Below, piece by piece: positions 1 to 6,966 of a stretch of 11,826 bases of DNA; the stretch's first letter is position 1, and the number at the start of each line of letters is the position of its first letter. The notes beneath the pieces were generated by a model. The model saw only the letters and a list, made by a program, of their open reading frames with translations, was not told the DNA's origin and ran no database searches. A program made the position numbers and the translations under genes. This DNA is from Egerieenecus sp048201975 (GTDB lineage: Bacteria > Bacillota > Clostridia > Christensenellales > Aristaeellaceae): contig DBFBGQ010000087.1 in NCBI GenBank assembly GCA_048201975.1, forward strand, positions 1 to 11,826, given 5' to 3'.

Positions 1-140
1 GAAGCAACTTCGGCCAACCAGAGGTCGTCCGAAGTTGTAAGGAATTGATTTTTCAAGCAAAATCAACCACCCGCCCCGCCGGCAGAGCCGGCGGATACGA
101 ATGGAAGTCGAAGGGGCTGCGGCCCCTCCGACGCCTCTAG
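1..140. repeat. Hairpin-dense intergenic element, cut by the window start
   Basis: No gene is visible here. Four inverted repeats follow one another: CAACTTCGG/CCGAAGTTG (5-13 with 29-37, with a small ACC-AGA-GGT stem in its loop), TTGATTTT/AAAATCAA (45-52 with 59-66), CCGCCGGC/GCCGGCGG (76-83 with 87-94, loop AGA), and a stem centred on AGGGGC-TGCG-GCCCCT (112-127) that extends, with one mismatch, to 107-132. The part from 115 on is repeated in inverted orientation at the right end of the window. Read on the minus strand, it follows directly on the end of the lyase operon. This is what a dispersed, folded intergenic repeat or a structured RNA would look like; I do not recognise the family. 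Only stem pairing and the second copy are seen; a function is not shown. Confidence 0.6.
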
Positions 141-160
141 GCAGTTTTGTAACAATCTGA
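115..160 (-). repeat. 3'-end repeat, left copy
   Basis: On the minus strand this 46-base stretch starts TCAGATTGTTACAAAAC and runs into a GC-rich part beginning CTAGAGGCGTCGG. It matches 11781-11826 on the plus strand at 41 of 46 positions; the last 26 (115-140 against 11801-11826) are identical. Both copies lie directly after the terminal hairpin of a transcription unit and point the same way relative to that unit, so this is a sequence attached to gene 3' ends rather than simply the two ends of a transposon. No transposase is present. Confidence 0.85.
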
Positions 161-201
161 AACGGGCCTTGCTCCCATCCACGCAGGAGCAAGACCCGTT
201 T
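160..201 (-). terminator. Terminal hairpin of the sialidase/lyase operon
   Basis: The arms 160-175 and 186-201 pair over 16 positions around a 10-base loop. The only non-Watson-Crick position (167 with 194) is a C-A mismatch if the plus strand is transcribed but a G-U wobble in the minus-strand RNA, which points to a function in the transcript of the lyase operon. It lies 31 bases past the lyase stop codon. There is no U-tract on the 3' side; instead the conserved TCAGA..TGT..A element follows at once. It is either a non-standard terminator or a 3'-end stabilising hairpin. Confidence 0.7.
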
Positions 202-232
202 GCTTTGTTTCTCGGCAGGCAGAGTCGCCGTA

Positions 233-1114
233 TTACAGCTGCTTCAAATACGCCTCATAGCCCGCCTTCAGCGCCTGCTTCGCTTCATCGGAGATATCGC
301 TGAAGGGCTTGCGGCAGCCGCCGAAGTCCATGCCCTCAAAGCCCAGGATGGCCTTGATGGAGGGGAACACGCCATACTTGCAGATCAGGCTGATCATGTC
401 GTTGACCACGTGCTGATAGCGCTGGGCCGTGGCGCAGTCCCCCGCCCGGAAGGCGTCATAGATTTTATGAACGCCGGTGCACAGCACGTTGTACGTGCTG
501 CCGATGCCTCCGTCGGCGCCCGCGCTCAGCCCGGAAAGCAGCATTTCATCGTAGCCGTTCCACACCGTCAGCTGAGGATGGGCATGTTTCATGCGCTCCA
601 GCTGGAAAAAGTCGGAGGCCGTGAACTTCACCCCCGCCACATACTTGCATGCGCACATTTCATCCAACAATTCCGGCGTCAGGGAAAAACCGGAGAACGC
701 CGGAAAATTATAAATGAAGAAGGGCATTTCCAGCGTGTTCATCAGATCCAGGTAGTACTGCTTGATCTCCTGGGTGGTAAACTTGTAATAAAAGGGACTG
801 ATGGAAGAAACCGCGTCCACGCCGGCAGCTTTGGCGTGATACCCCAGCTCCAGGGCGTGTTCCGTGGCGATCTGTCCGATGTGCGCCATCACCAGCTTCT
901 CGCCGTTGTTGGCCTCGCACACGGTATCCAGCACCGCCTTGCGCTCATCCGCGGACAGCAGGAAAGCCTCCCCCGTACTGCCGCAAACGTAAAACCCGTC
1001 AATCCCCTGCTCAATCAGCCATCGCACCTGCCTGGCCAGCATGGGATGGTTCACCTTGCCTTCCCGATCATAGGGTGTAAGCAGGGCCGCGCAGATTCCC
1101 TTAAAAGCCTTCAT
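233..1114 (-). CDS. nanA: N-acetylneuraminate lyase (DapA/NanA family)
   Basis: Cytoplasmic class I aldolase that splits N-acetylneuraminate into pyruvate and N-acetylmannosamine. The 293-residue length is normal for the family. Visible motifs: GSTGE at 45-49 (binds the pyruvate carboxylate), YNFPAFSG at 135-142 with the catalytic Tyr135, Schiff-base Lys163 in GVKFTASD, NGYDE near 186-190, GADGGIGSTYN around 199-209, and CRKPF near the C-terminus. The YN.PA.SG, GADGGIGSTYN and CRKPF blocks are those of true sialic acid lyases rather than of dihydrodipicolinate synthase or KDG aldolase, though a related nonulosonic acid cannot be excluded. ATG at 1114 follows an AAAGGAAG ribosome site. It is the last gene of the operon, 28 bases after the GH33 sialidase, and is followed by a terminal hairpin. 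Confidence 0.93.
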   Translation of the reverse strand: MKAFKGICAALLTPYDREGKVNHPMLARQVRWLIEQGIDGFYVCGSTGEAFLLSADERKAVLDTVCEANNGEKLVMAHIGQIATEHALELGYHAKAAGVDAVSSISPFYYKFTTQEIKQYYLDLMNTLEMPFFIYNFPAFSGFSLTPELLDEMCACKYVAGVKFTASDFFQLERMKHAHPQLTVWNGYDEMLLSGLSAGADGGIGSTYNVLCTGVHKIYDAFRAGDCATAQRYQHVVNDMISLICKYGVFPSIKAILGFEGMDFGGCRKPFSDISDEAKQALKAGYEAYLKQL

Positions 1115-1142
1115 GTAACTCTTCCTTTCGACTGCAAATTTC

Positions 1143-2171
1143 TCATCCGATCGCTTCGCTGACCTTCAGCACAATGGCCTCCACCAGGTGTTTCTCCGGG
1201 GAGGAGCGCTCATAGAGGGCATAAATGCGGCGCTGGAAATAAGCGATATCAATATATCCCGCCTGATGATCCACCCGCCACAGGGGACGCCAGGTGGCCG
1301 CCGCATCCGTGGTATACTTCACCGTGGCGTCCACCCGCTGGCTCCTGGACGCACAGTTGGCAAACAGCACGCCCTCCTCCGTGGCGGCCATGCTGCCAAA
1401 GCACATGGGGTCCTCCAGCTGATCGCAGGACCACAGCGCGTCCAGCTTTTCGCCGTTTCGCGAAAGCCCCAGCATCCGGTCCGGCGGCGTGTTCATGTTG
1501 CGGTAATTGAATAGCAGGCGGCCGTCCGGCAGCTGCGCCACGGTGGTCTCATTGCCGTTGACCATGTCCTGCGCCAGGGCTCCGGCATGCCAGGTTTGCC
1601 CGTGGTCGTCGCTGTAGATGCATCCCGCCACCGAGGGCCAATGCTTCCGGGTCGCCCCGTCCTCGCCCACCGCCCCATGGGCCAGCCATACCGCGGCCAC
1701 CAGCCGGCCGCTCCGCATTTGAATGCCATGGCCGGGGCCGGTGGCGCATACGTTCCACGCATAGGGGAACGTCCGATAGGCGTCGGTGATCTCCCGGGGC
1801 GCGCCCCAGTTTCTTCCGCCGTCTTCACTGGAGCAGATGAACGCCTGCTCGTAATTTTTGTGGAAAATCAGGTGTGTATGTTCCCCATCCGGAATCAGCA
1901 CGGGGTTGTTGTAGGTGCGCATGGATCCATCCGGCGGAAGCTGGGACTGCCCCACCTTGAGGGTTTGACGCAGCTGGCCGTCCGGCTCCCTACGCCAGAC
2001 CACGACGTCAATGTCGCCCCAATCGCCTTTGTTCTCCGCCCGCGCCTCGCAGGCCAGCAGCAGCGCTCCATCCGCCATGGCCAGTATGCCCGGGATGCGA
2101 TACTCCCGATAGCCGCCCACGCCATGCTGAAAAATGATTTGCTCCGTTTCCGTCCGTAACTCAGCGCTCAA
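1143..2171 (-). CDS. Sialidase, GH33 family, no signal peptide
   Basis: Exo-alpha-sialidase of 342 residues that should release terminal sialic acid from glycosides. The catalytic set expected of GH33 can be followed: Arg25 in YRIP, Arg44 in EAR, acid/base candidate Asp50 (same spacing from the Arg as in bacterial sialidases, before GDID at 52-55), Glu208 in NETT and Arg224 in NYRN, Arg279 of the third Arg position, nucleophile candidate Tyr306 in GYID, and Glu321 in LYE. Asp boxes are at 114-122 (SSEDGGRNW) and 187-194 (SDDHGQTW), with a degenerate one near 287-294. There is no N-terminal hydrophobic segment and no membrane anchor, so it should act in the cytoplasm on imported substrate. The start is TTG at 2171, set by an AAGGAGGG site 6 bases upstream; the first in-frame ATG lies after the YRIP motif and is too late. 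Assignment by residue pattern only; substrate could be a Neu5Ac relative. Confidence 0.88.
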   Translation of the reverse strand: MSAELRTETEQIIFQHGVGGYREYRIPGILAMADGALLLACEARAENKGDWGDIDVVVWRREPDGQLRQTLKVGQSQLPPDGSMRTYNNPVLIPDGEHTHLIFHKNYEQAFICSSEDGGRNWGAPREITDAYRTFPYAWNVCATGPGHGIQMRSGRLVAAVWLAHGAVGEDGATRKHWPSVAGCIYSDDHGQTWHAGALAQDMVNGNETTVAQLPDGRLLFNYRNMNTPPDRMLGLSRNGEKLDALWSCDQLEDPMCFGSMAATEEGVLFANCASRSQRVDATVKYTTDAAATWRPLWRVDHQAGYIDIAYFQRRIYALYERSSPEKHLVEAIVLKVSEAIG

Positions 2172-2185
2172 TGTACACCCTCCTT
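2169..2185 (-). promoter_or_regulatory. Ribosome site deciding a TTG start
   Basis: AAGGAGGG (minus strand, 2178-2185) lies 6 bases before TTG at 2171-2169. No ATG or GTG in frame is available upstream of the YRIP motif, so this strong site fixes TTG as the start of the GH33 sialidase. Confidence 0.75.
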
Positions 2186-2205
2186 TTTGCCTTTCGCTGT
2201 GTTGG

Positions 2206-4011
2206 TCATGCCTGGGACGGCCGCTTGTGAAGCAGCGCGGTTACGCCGCCCAGGCCTTCAATCTCCACGGACACGCGATACCCCGCCTCATAGGCGCCCT
2301 GGGGAATGGACAATAGCTGGCTCAGCCTGCCACAAAACACGATATCTCCCGGATAGAGCGTGATGCCCTGACTGATGAAATGGAGAATTTGCGCGGGGGT
2401 GTGGCGATACTCCGCCAGGGTGGACGCGATGCGCTCCCCATTTGGCCCCTGCAGCGCAATCCTGCTGCTGGCCGGGGGAAGCGGCCCCAGCTGGCCCATC
2501 ACGTTGTAGCCGTCGCCCCAGCGGCCATAGACCTGGCTCAGCTCCTCCTCCTGCGGGGTGGCAGGCTGAATGATCTGGTCGCGTATGGAATAATCCGTCA
2601 CGCACAGGGCCGCGCAGTAGCCCAGAATGTATGCCTCCGCGTCGGCCTCCTCCACCTGATAGGCCATTTTTCCAATCACAAAGGCCAATTGCGGATCCAC
2701 CGAAAGCCGCCCCGCGCGATTGGACAGGCGGACCTCCAGCGCATGCTGCGCGGCGCAGGAGGCGGGCGCGTTCAAAAAGCGCGGGAACGGCGTCTCCGCC
2801 ATCCCTTCCACCTCCAGGCTGCGCTGATAATTGCCAAAGCAGTGCCATGCGTTGTATGCCAGGGCGGGCGTCCACGGCCCCTGCAATTTGTCCAGATGAT
2901 GCTGCAGCAAATAGCGGTCAGCGGGAGAAATGGGCAGGCGCTTTTCCGCCTCGCTCCGCCAGTCTTCCCGGGGATCGGCGCTGACAGCATGGGCGGACAG
3001 CCGCCCGATTCCTTCAATCTCCGCCTGATAGAGCGTATCCTGATTCACCGGCACGGGCAGCCCTTGAAACAGACCATCCGTGCCCAGGGTACCCATGTGG
3101 ATGATATCCCCCGGGCGGAGGGTAAAAATGGTGGAGTAAAAATGCAGCGTGCGCTCCACGCCGATGGACATACCCGCCGTGTGCGACCGGTCCCGCACGA
3201 CGTTATTCTCCAGGGTATAGACCAGCAGGTCGTATACGTCGCCGATTTCGTCCTCCGTGACCATCCACGGGCCCACGGCGCACCGGGCATTCGCTTTTTT
3301 TCCGCCCCAGGAGCAGGTGGCGTCCAGGTGCCATCCCAGCCGGGCGCACATTTCCGCCCGTGTCTCCCCCTCCCGTAGGAAAAACTTATCCCAGAAGGCG
3401 CCGTTGCAGCCGTCGATCACCACGGTATACCCGGCCACGTATTCCCGCGCCTTTTCTACGGGAATATCCTTGCCCGCCTTTCCCACAATGACCCCCAGCT
3501 CCACATTGTAACCGTCCACCGGCGCGAAAACGTCTCCCTCCCCCAGCAGGGAGCCCACCGGGCGCTGATGTCCCTGGGGCATGAAGTTGGCGATTTGCCG
3601 CTGGGGATTTTTCCGCCAAAAGGAGGGGCTATTCTGCACCAGTCCCAGCATCAGCCGTGGGCGCGGAATCGGCGGGCACAGCTTGGTCTGCGCCAGCGGC
3701 CGCCCAGCCGTTTCAATGGCAAACTGATCCCCCCGGCGCAGAAACACCGCCAGGTACTGGGCCAGGCCGCGCAGGGCAAGCATTCCCTCCTCCTCCAGCG
3801 CCAGAAAGGCTTGCAGGCTGTCCGGCCAACCGCCTGCCGGCGCAAAGGATCTCAGGCACTGGTACATGCCGTTGGTGGCATAGCTGGCGCAGCGCTGGAA
3901 AATTTCCTCGCACGCCCCCGGAAAGAAGATCCAGTCCTCCATCCGCTTGGGATGCTGCATGACGATGCCCCATTGTTCTTCCTGATCAACCAGCGCGGTT
4001 GCAAGTCGCAT
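2206..4011 (-). CDS. Double-domain fumarylacetoacetate hydrolase family protein
   Basis: A 601-residue protein made of two FAH-type folds in a row. Domain 1 (about 115-340): GYNVELGVIVGK at 167-178, EKAREYVAGY near 186-195, Asp200, GPWMVTEDEIGD near 247-258, TLRPGDIIHMGTLG at 297-310. Domain 2 (about 380-595): DPQLAFVIGK at 439-448, YILGY and TDYSIRD at 461-478, GITLYPGDIVFCGR at 549-562. The N-terminal 110 residues are a leader without a motif I know. FAH enzymes bind a divalent metal through an E-x-E pair plus an Asp and act on 2,4-diketo acids or 3-deoxy-2-keto sugar acids as C-C hydrolases, decarboxylases, isomerases or dehydratases. Here E-x-E reads N169-x-E171 and D439-x-Q441, so both metal sites are altered while Asp200 and Asp473 stay. 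Typical bacterial members are single domains of 250-330 residues; HpcE/HpaG is a known fused pair. The reaction in this operon is unknown; conversion of a sialic acid derivative is inference from neighbours. Confidence 0.85.
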   Translation of the reverse strand: MRLATALVDQEEQWGIVMQHPKRMEDWIFFPGACEEIFQRCASYATNGMYQCLRSFAPAGGWPDSLQAFLALEEEGMLALRGLAQYLAVFLRRGDQFAIETAGRPLAQTKLCPPIPRPRLMLGLVQNSPSFWRKNPQRQIANFMPQGHQRPVGSLLGEGDVFAPVDGYNVELGVIVGKAGKDIPVEKAREYVAGYTVVIDGCNGAFWDKFFLREGETRAEMCARLGWHLDATCSWGGKKANARCAVGPWMVTEDEIGDVYDLLVYTLENNVVRDRSHTAGMSIGVERTLHFYSTIFTLRPGDIIHMGTLGTDGLFQGLPVPVNQDTLYQAEIEGIGRLSAHAVSADPREDWRSEAEKRLPISPADRYLLQHHLDKLQGPWTPALAYNAWHCFGNYQRSLEVEGMAETPFPRFLNAPASCAAQHALEVRLSNRAGRLSVDPQLAFVIGKMAYQVEEADAEAYILGYCAALCVTDYSIRDQIIQPATPQEEELSQVYGRWGDGYNVMGQLGPLPPASSRIALQGPNGERIASTLAEYRHTPAQILHFISQGITLYPGDIVFCGRLSQLLSIPQGAYEAGYRVSVEIEGLGGVTALLHKRPSQA

Positions 4012-4023
4012 ACGTTTCTCCTT
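4009..4023 (-). promoter_or_regulatory. Ribosome site fixing the FAH protein start
   Basis: AAGGAG (minus strand, 4018-4023) is 6 bases before ATG at 4011-4009. The reading frame is open 8 codons further to a TTG at 4035, but that TTG overlaps the stop codon of the preceding gene and has no ribosome site, so ATG at 4011 is preferred. Confidence 0.75.
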
Positions 4024-4031
4024 ACTCCGCG

Positions 4032-5033
4032 TCAAAACAGCGGCGTGCGAAGTATCTGCTCCACGGTAAGCTCGTCTCTGCGGAAAATTTTCAGCTTGAT
4101 GCGGTGGTGGTCAGAGTTGAAGGTGCGGCCCTTGTCGTTCTCATAGTAGTTCACGAAGATTTCATCCCGGTCAAAATAGATGCTGGGATATCCGTAATGC
4201 CGGTCGGGATCGCTCTCCAGGGCTTCCACCAGGGAGAAGGTTTCCCCATCGTCGCGGCTCACGGCCATGTGCAGGGGCGAGCGCGGATACTGAATCTGCG
4301 CCGCGGGGAAGGAGTGGTCCCATACCAGGAAGACATACCCGGAATAGGGATCCTTCTTCACGCAGAAGGGGGCGCATGGCATGGCCAGCATGGAAAGCGC
4401 GGGCTCGCTCCAGTGCTCTCCTCCATCCTGACTGCGGCTGATGGACAGATAGCCCCGGTGGGAGCGCATGAACATCATCAGCGATCCGTCGTCCTTTTCG
4501 ATGATCATGGGCTCCTGATAGTTTCCATCCAACCATTGACCAAACTTCCAGCTTCTCCCTTCGTCGTCGGAATAGGCGGCGGTCACCATTCCCTCATGCT
4601 CGATGCCAGCCTCAAACCGGTCCGCGGGATGCTGGCAGATGGCCAGAAGGATACGTCCGCTTTTCATGCGCAGCAGGCGGTCGTTCATCACATAGTAGCA
4701 GCCAACCTCCTGGTTCAGGGGCCAGCGCTCCGCATAGGTGGCGCCTTCGTCCTCCGAAAGGGCCAGGGAAAACACGGTACCGTTCATGTGATGCGCCGCA
4801 ACCACTGCCGGGGTGGGATCCCACACCACCATGAGCAGCCGTCCATCCGGCATGCGCAGGGCCGTATTGGCCCGGTCCGGCGGCGGCGTCCCCGGCGTAT
4901 CATCCTGCCAGGTGCGGCCCTGATCACGGCTTATGCGGCGCGCGTTGCCGCCGATGAGGCGCAGCGCCCCGTCGGCGCCGCGGACCAGCATACAGTTGGT
5001 GTTCCCATAGTCCGTGATATACGTCTGGTACAT
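4032..5033 (-). CDS. Sialidase-fold (BNR/Asp-box) protein with altered active site
   Basis: A 333-residue six-bladed propeller candidate with five Asp boxes: 35-42 (SRDQGRTW), 93-100, 155-162 (SDDEGRSW), 201-208 (SQDGGEHW) and 259-266. The C-terminal part keeps sialidase-like spacing: Glu174 in QEP and Arg190 (16 apart, as in the GH33 paralog next door), Arg251, Tyr282 in GYPS and Glu298 in YYE. At the N-terminus, where a sialidase has Y/FRIP, EAR and the acid/base Asp, the chain reads NTNCML and GGNARR and runs straight into an Asp box, so the first Arg and the acid/base Asp are not seen. It may act on a different sugar, use another acid, or be a binding protein. There is no signal peptide. 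ATG at 5033 follows a GGGGGG ribosome site; an ATG at 5040 is out of frame. It lies 23 bases after permease 2. Confidence 0.8.
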   Translation of the reverse strand: MYQTYITDYGNTNCMLVRGADGALRLIGGNARRISRDQGRTWQDDTPGTPPPDRANTALRMPDGRLLMVVWDPTPAVVAAHHMNGTVFSLALSEDEGATYAERWPLNQEVGCYYVMNDRLLRMKSGRILLAICQHPADRFEAGIEHEGMVTAAYSDDEGRSWKFGQWLDGNYQEPMIIEKDDGSLMMFMRSHRGYLSISRSQDGGEHWSEPALSMLAMPCAPFCVKKDPYSGYVFLVWDHSFPAAQIQYPRSPLHMAVSRDDGETFSLVEALESDPDRHYGYPSIYFDRDEIFVNYYENDKGRTFNSDHHRIKLKIFRRDELTVEQILRTPLF

Positions 5034-5056
5034 TGGCCATATCCCCCCTTGGTTTG

Positions 5057-5953
5057 TTAGCCCTTCACAGAGCCAACCATAACACCCTTGACAAAGTATT
5101 TCTGGATGAACGGATACACCACCAGAATGGGAAGCGTGGTGATGACGATGGTCGCCGACTTGATGGACTCCGCCGGCGGACGCACATAGTCCGCCGTCAG
5201 CATCGCAGCCGCGTCCAGGTCGCTCATGTTGGAGGCGGCAATGATGTTGCGCAGCAGGTTTTGCATGGGCAGCAGCTTGTTGTCGGTGATGTACAGCACC
5301 GCGTCAAACCATGCGTTCCAGTGCCCCACCGCGTAGAAGAGCAGGATGGTGGCAATGGAGGCCAGGGAGCAGGGCAGCACAATCTGCACCAGAATCTGCA
5401 GGTTGTTCGCGCCGTCCAGCTGCGCGCTTTCAATCAGGCTATCCGGTATCGCGTAGAAGAAATTGCGCATCATGAACATGTTCCATGTGCCGATGAGAGA
5501 CGGCAAGATCAGCGACCAGGGCGAATCGATCAGCCCCGTGGCCTTGACCACCATGTAGGTCGGCACCATGCCGCCGCTGAAAATCATGGTGAAAAACACC
5601 AGCGCGTTGAAGAAGGTGCGGCCTTTCAGGTCGCGCTTGGAAAGAGGATACGCCAGGGCGATGGTGAACACCAGATTCATCGCCGTACCCACGATCACCC
5701 GGAAAAGCGTGTTGCCATAGGCACGGATCAGGTTCTGCCTGCTGCTCCACAGTGTCTTATAGGACGTGAGGTCCCACTGCTCCGGCACCAGAATGAACGC
5801 GCCCCTGCGGGCGATTTCCGCTTCGCTGACAAAGGAATTCATAACCACGCAGAAAATGGGCAGAATGATGATGACTGTGAATATGGAAAGGACAATGTAG
5901 TTCGTAACCGTAAAGACTTTATCCCTCTTTGTCATGCGTTTGAGCATCTTCAC
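5057..5953 (-). CDS. Carbohydrate ABC transporter permease 2 (YtcP/LplC type)
   Basis: Inner-membrane subunit of a CUT1 sugar importer (binding-protein-dependent permease fold). Hydrophobic segments are visible near residues 19-39, 86-104, 117-136, 147-166, 196-212 and 266-284. The cytoplasmic EAA loop, which docks the ATPase, is ESAQLDGANNLQ at about 176-187, and the C-terminal end YFVKGVMVGSVKG is typical of the YtcP group. Start choice is open: GTG at 5953 has AGGAAGG 6 bases upstream and overlaps the stop of permease 1 (translational coupling); ATG at 5947, two codons later, is 12 bases from the site; GTG at 5956 is only 3 bases from it. It works as a heterodimer with permease 1 and receives sugar from the binding protein. 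No ATPase gene is present in the window. Confidence 0.93.
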   Translation of the reverse strand: MKMLKRMTKRDKVFTVTNYIVLSIFTVIIILPIFCVVMNSFVSEAEIARRGAFILVPEQWDLTSYKTLWSSRQNLIRAYGNTLFRVIVGTAMNLVFTIALAYPLSKRDLKGRTFFNALVFFTMIFSGGMVPTYMVVKATGLIDSPWSLILPSLIGTWNMFMMRNFFYAIPDSLIESAQLDGANNLQILVQIVLPCSLASIATILLFYAVGHWNAWFDAVLYITDNKLLPMQNLLRNIIAASNMSDLDAAAMLTADYVRPPAESIKSATIVITTLPILVVYPFIQKYFVKGVMVGSVKG

Positions 5954-6897
5954 CACACACCTTCCTGCCCCATTTTCTTGGCTGCCCAGTTGGAGGCCAG
6001 CACCAGCACCATATTAACCACCGATGTGAACAAGCCAACCGCTGCCGTATACGAATACTGCATGCCGATTAAGCCCTCCCGGTAAACATAGGTACTAATG
6101 ATATCGGAAACCTCATAATTCAGCGGAGAGTACAGCAGCAGTGTCTTCTCGTGCCCAACGTTCAGCAGGGAACCCACCTGGAAAATCAACATGATGGATA
6201 TAATGGGCAAAAGCGCAGGAAGCGTCACATGGCGCATTTTCTTTAAAATACCCGCGCCATCCAGCTCTGCGGCTTCATACAAGCTGGTGTCGATGTTGCC
6301 CATGGCAGCCAAATATACAATGGAGTTCCAGCCAATGCTCTGCCATATCCCCGAGGCAACATAATACGTACGGTAATATTGCGTGCTTCCCAGGAAGTAA
6401 ATGGGCTCGCCGCCCAAGGCGGTGACAATCATGTTCACCAAGCCGCCGTCCACCGTCAACAGCTGACGGACCATGCCGCAAACAATAACAGCTGAAAGGA
6501 AGTGAGGCAAGTAGGATACAGTCTGCACCGTGCGCTTGAATTTCCGGCACCGGATTTCATTGAGCAGCAGCGCCAGAATAATCGCCGAAGGGAAAGAAAA
6601 AATCAGGGTATAGAAACTAATCAGGAAGGTATTGCGAATGAGGCGTCCGCAATAGATGGACGAAAAGAACCGGTTGAAATGCTTCCAGCCAACCCAATCC
6701 GCTTTGAAGATGCCCTCAATGCCAAGGAACGGCTTGTAATCCTGAAAGGCGATGACGATTCCCACCATGGGAAGGTACTTGTAAATGATATAGTAAAGAA
6801 TGGGCAGAGAGATGAGGATGTAAAAGAATTTGTCCCGTTTGACGTAATATTTCCAGGTGTGCTTATGCGGCATGCGGTTCGCTGAAGCCTTGATCAT
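5950..6897 (-). CDS. Carbohydrate ABC transporter permease 1 (LplB type)
   Basis: A 315-residue membrane subunit of the same CUT1 importer. The N-terminus has a charged stretch (about 1-24, HKHTWKYYVKRDK) followed by a first membrane segment at 25-50 ending LPMVGIVIAFQDYKPF, which is characteristic of LplB-like permeases. Further segments are near 90-112, 126-146, 183-199, 228-246 and 282-302. The EAA docking loop is YEAAELDGAGILKKM at 207-221. ATG at 6897 is preceded, 9 bases away, by AGGGG. The stop codon overlaps the probable start of permease 2. The gene follows the solute-binding protein after a 69-base gap that holds a strong hairpin, so it should be made at a lower level than the binding protein. 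Confidence 0.93.
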   Translation of the reverse strand: MIKASANRMPHKHTWKYYVKRDKFFYILISLPILYYIIYKYLPMVGIVIAFQDYKPFLGIEGIFKADWVGWKHFNRFFSSIYCGRLIRNTFLISFYTLIFSFPSAIILALLLNEIRCRKFKRTVQTVSYLPHFLSAVIVCGMVRQLLTVDGGLVNMIVTALGGEPIYFLGSTQYYRTYYVASGIWQSIGWNSIVYLAAMGNIDTSLYEAAELDGAGILKKMRHVTLPALLPIISIMLIFQVGSLLNVGHEKTLLLYSPLNYEVSDIISTYVYREGLIGMQYSYTAAVGLFTSVVNMVLVLASNWAAKKMGQEGVW

Positions 6898-6915
6898 CGT
6901 TTATTTCCCCTTTTT

Positions 6916-6950
6916 GAAAAGGGCAGGAGGCTCACGAGGGCCTCCTGCCC
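6916..6950 (-). terminator. Hairpin between binding protein and permeases (partial terminator)
   Basis: A perfect 11-bp GC-rich stem (6921-6931 with 6940-6950) with an 8-base loop lies between the stop of the binding-protein gene and permease 1. On the minus strand it is followed by TTTTC and then A-rich sequence, so it resembles a weak intrinsic terminator. Such hairpins downstream of binding-protein genes are known to stop part of the transcription or to protect the upstream mRNA, giving more binding protein than membrane subunits. Confidence 0.75.
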
Positions 6951-6966
6951 ATAAATTGCACAGGTC

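Noticed and set aside
233..1114. Dihydrodipicolinate synthase or KDG aldolase as identity of the lyase
   Set aside because: The YNFPAFSG, GADGGIGSTYN and CRKPF blocks match N-acetylneuraminate lyases, and the neighbours are sialidases.
4012..4035. TTG start of the FAH protein at 4035
   Set aside because: It overlaps the previous stop codon and has no ribosome site; AAGGAG points to ATG at 4011.
3999..5060. 353-codon plus-strand open frame opposite the sialidase-fold gene, and similar ones at 200-1162 and 2380-3378
   Set aside because: Antisense shadows with low-complexity His/Gly/Arg-rich translations and no promoter or ribosome site.
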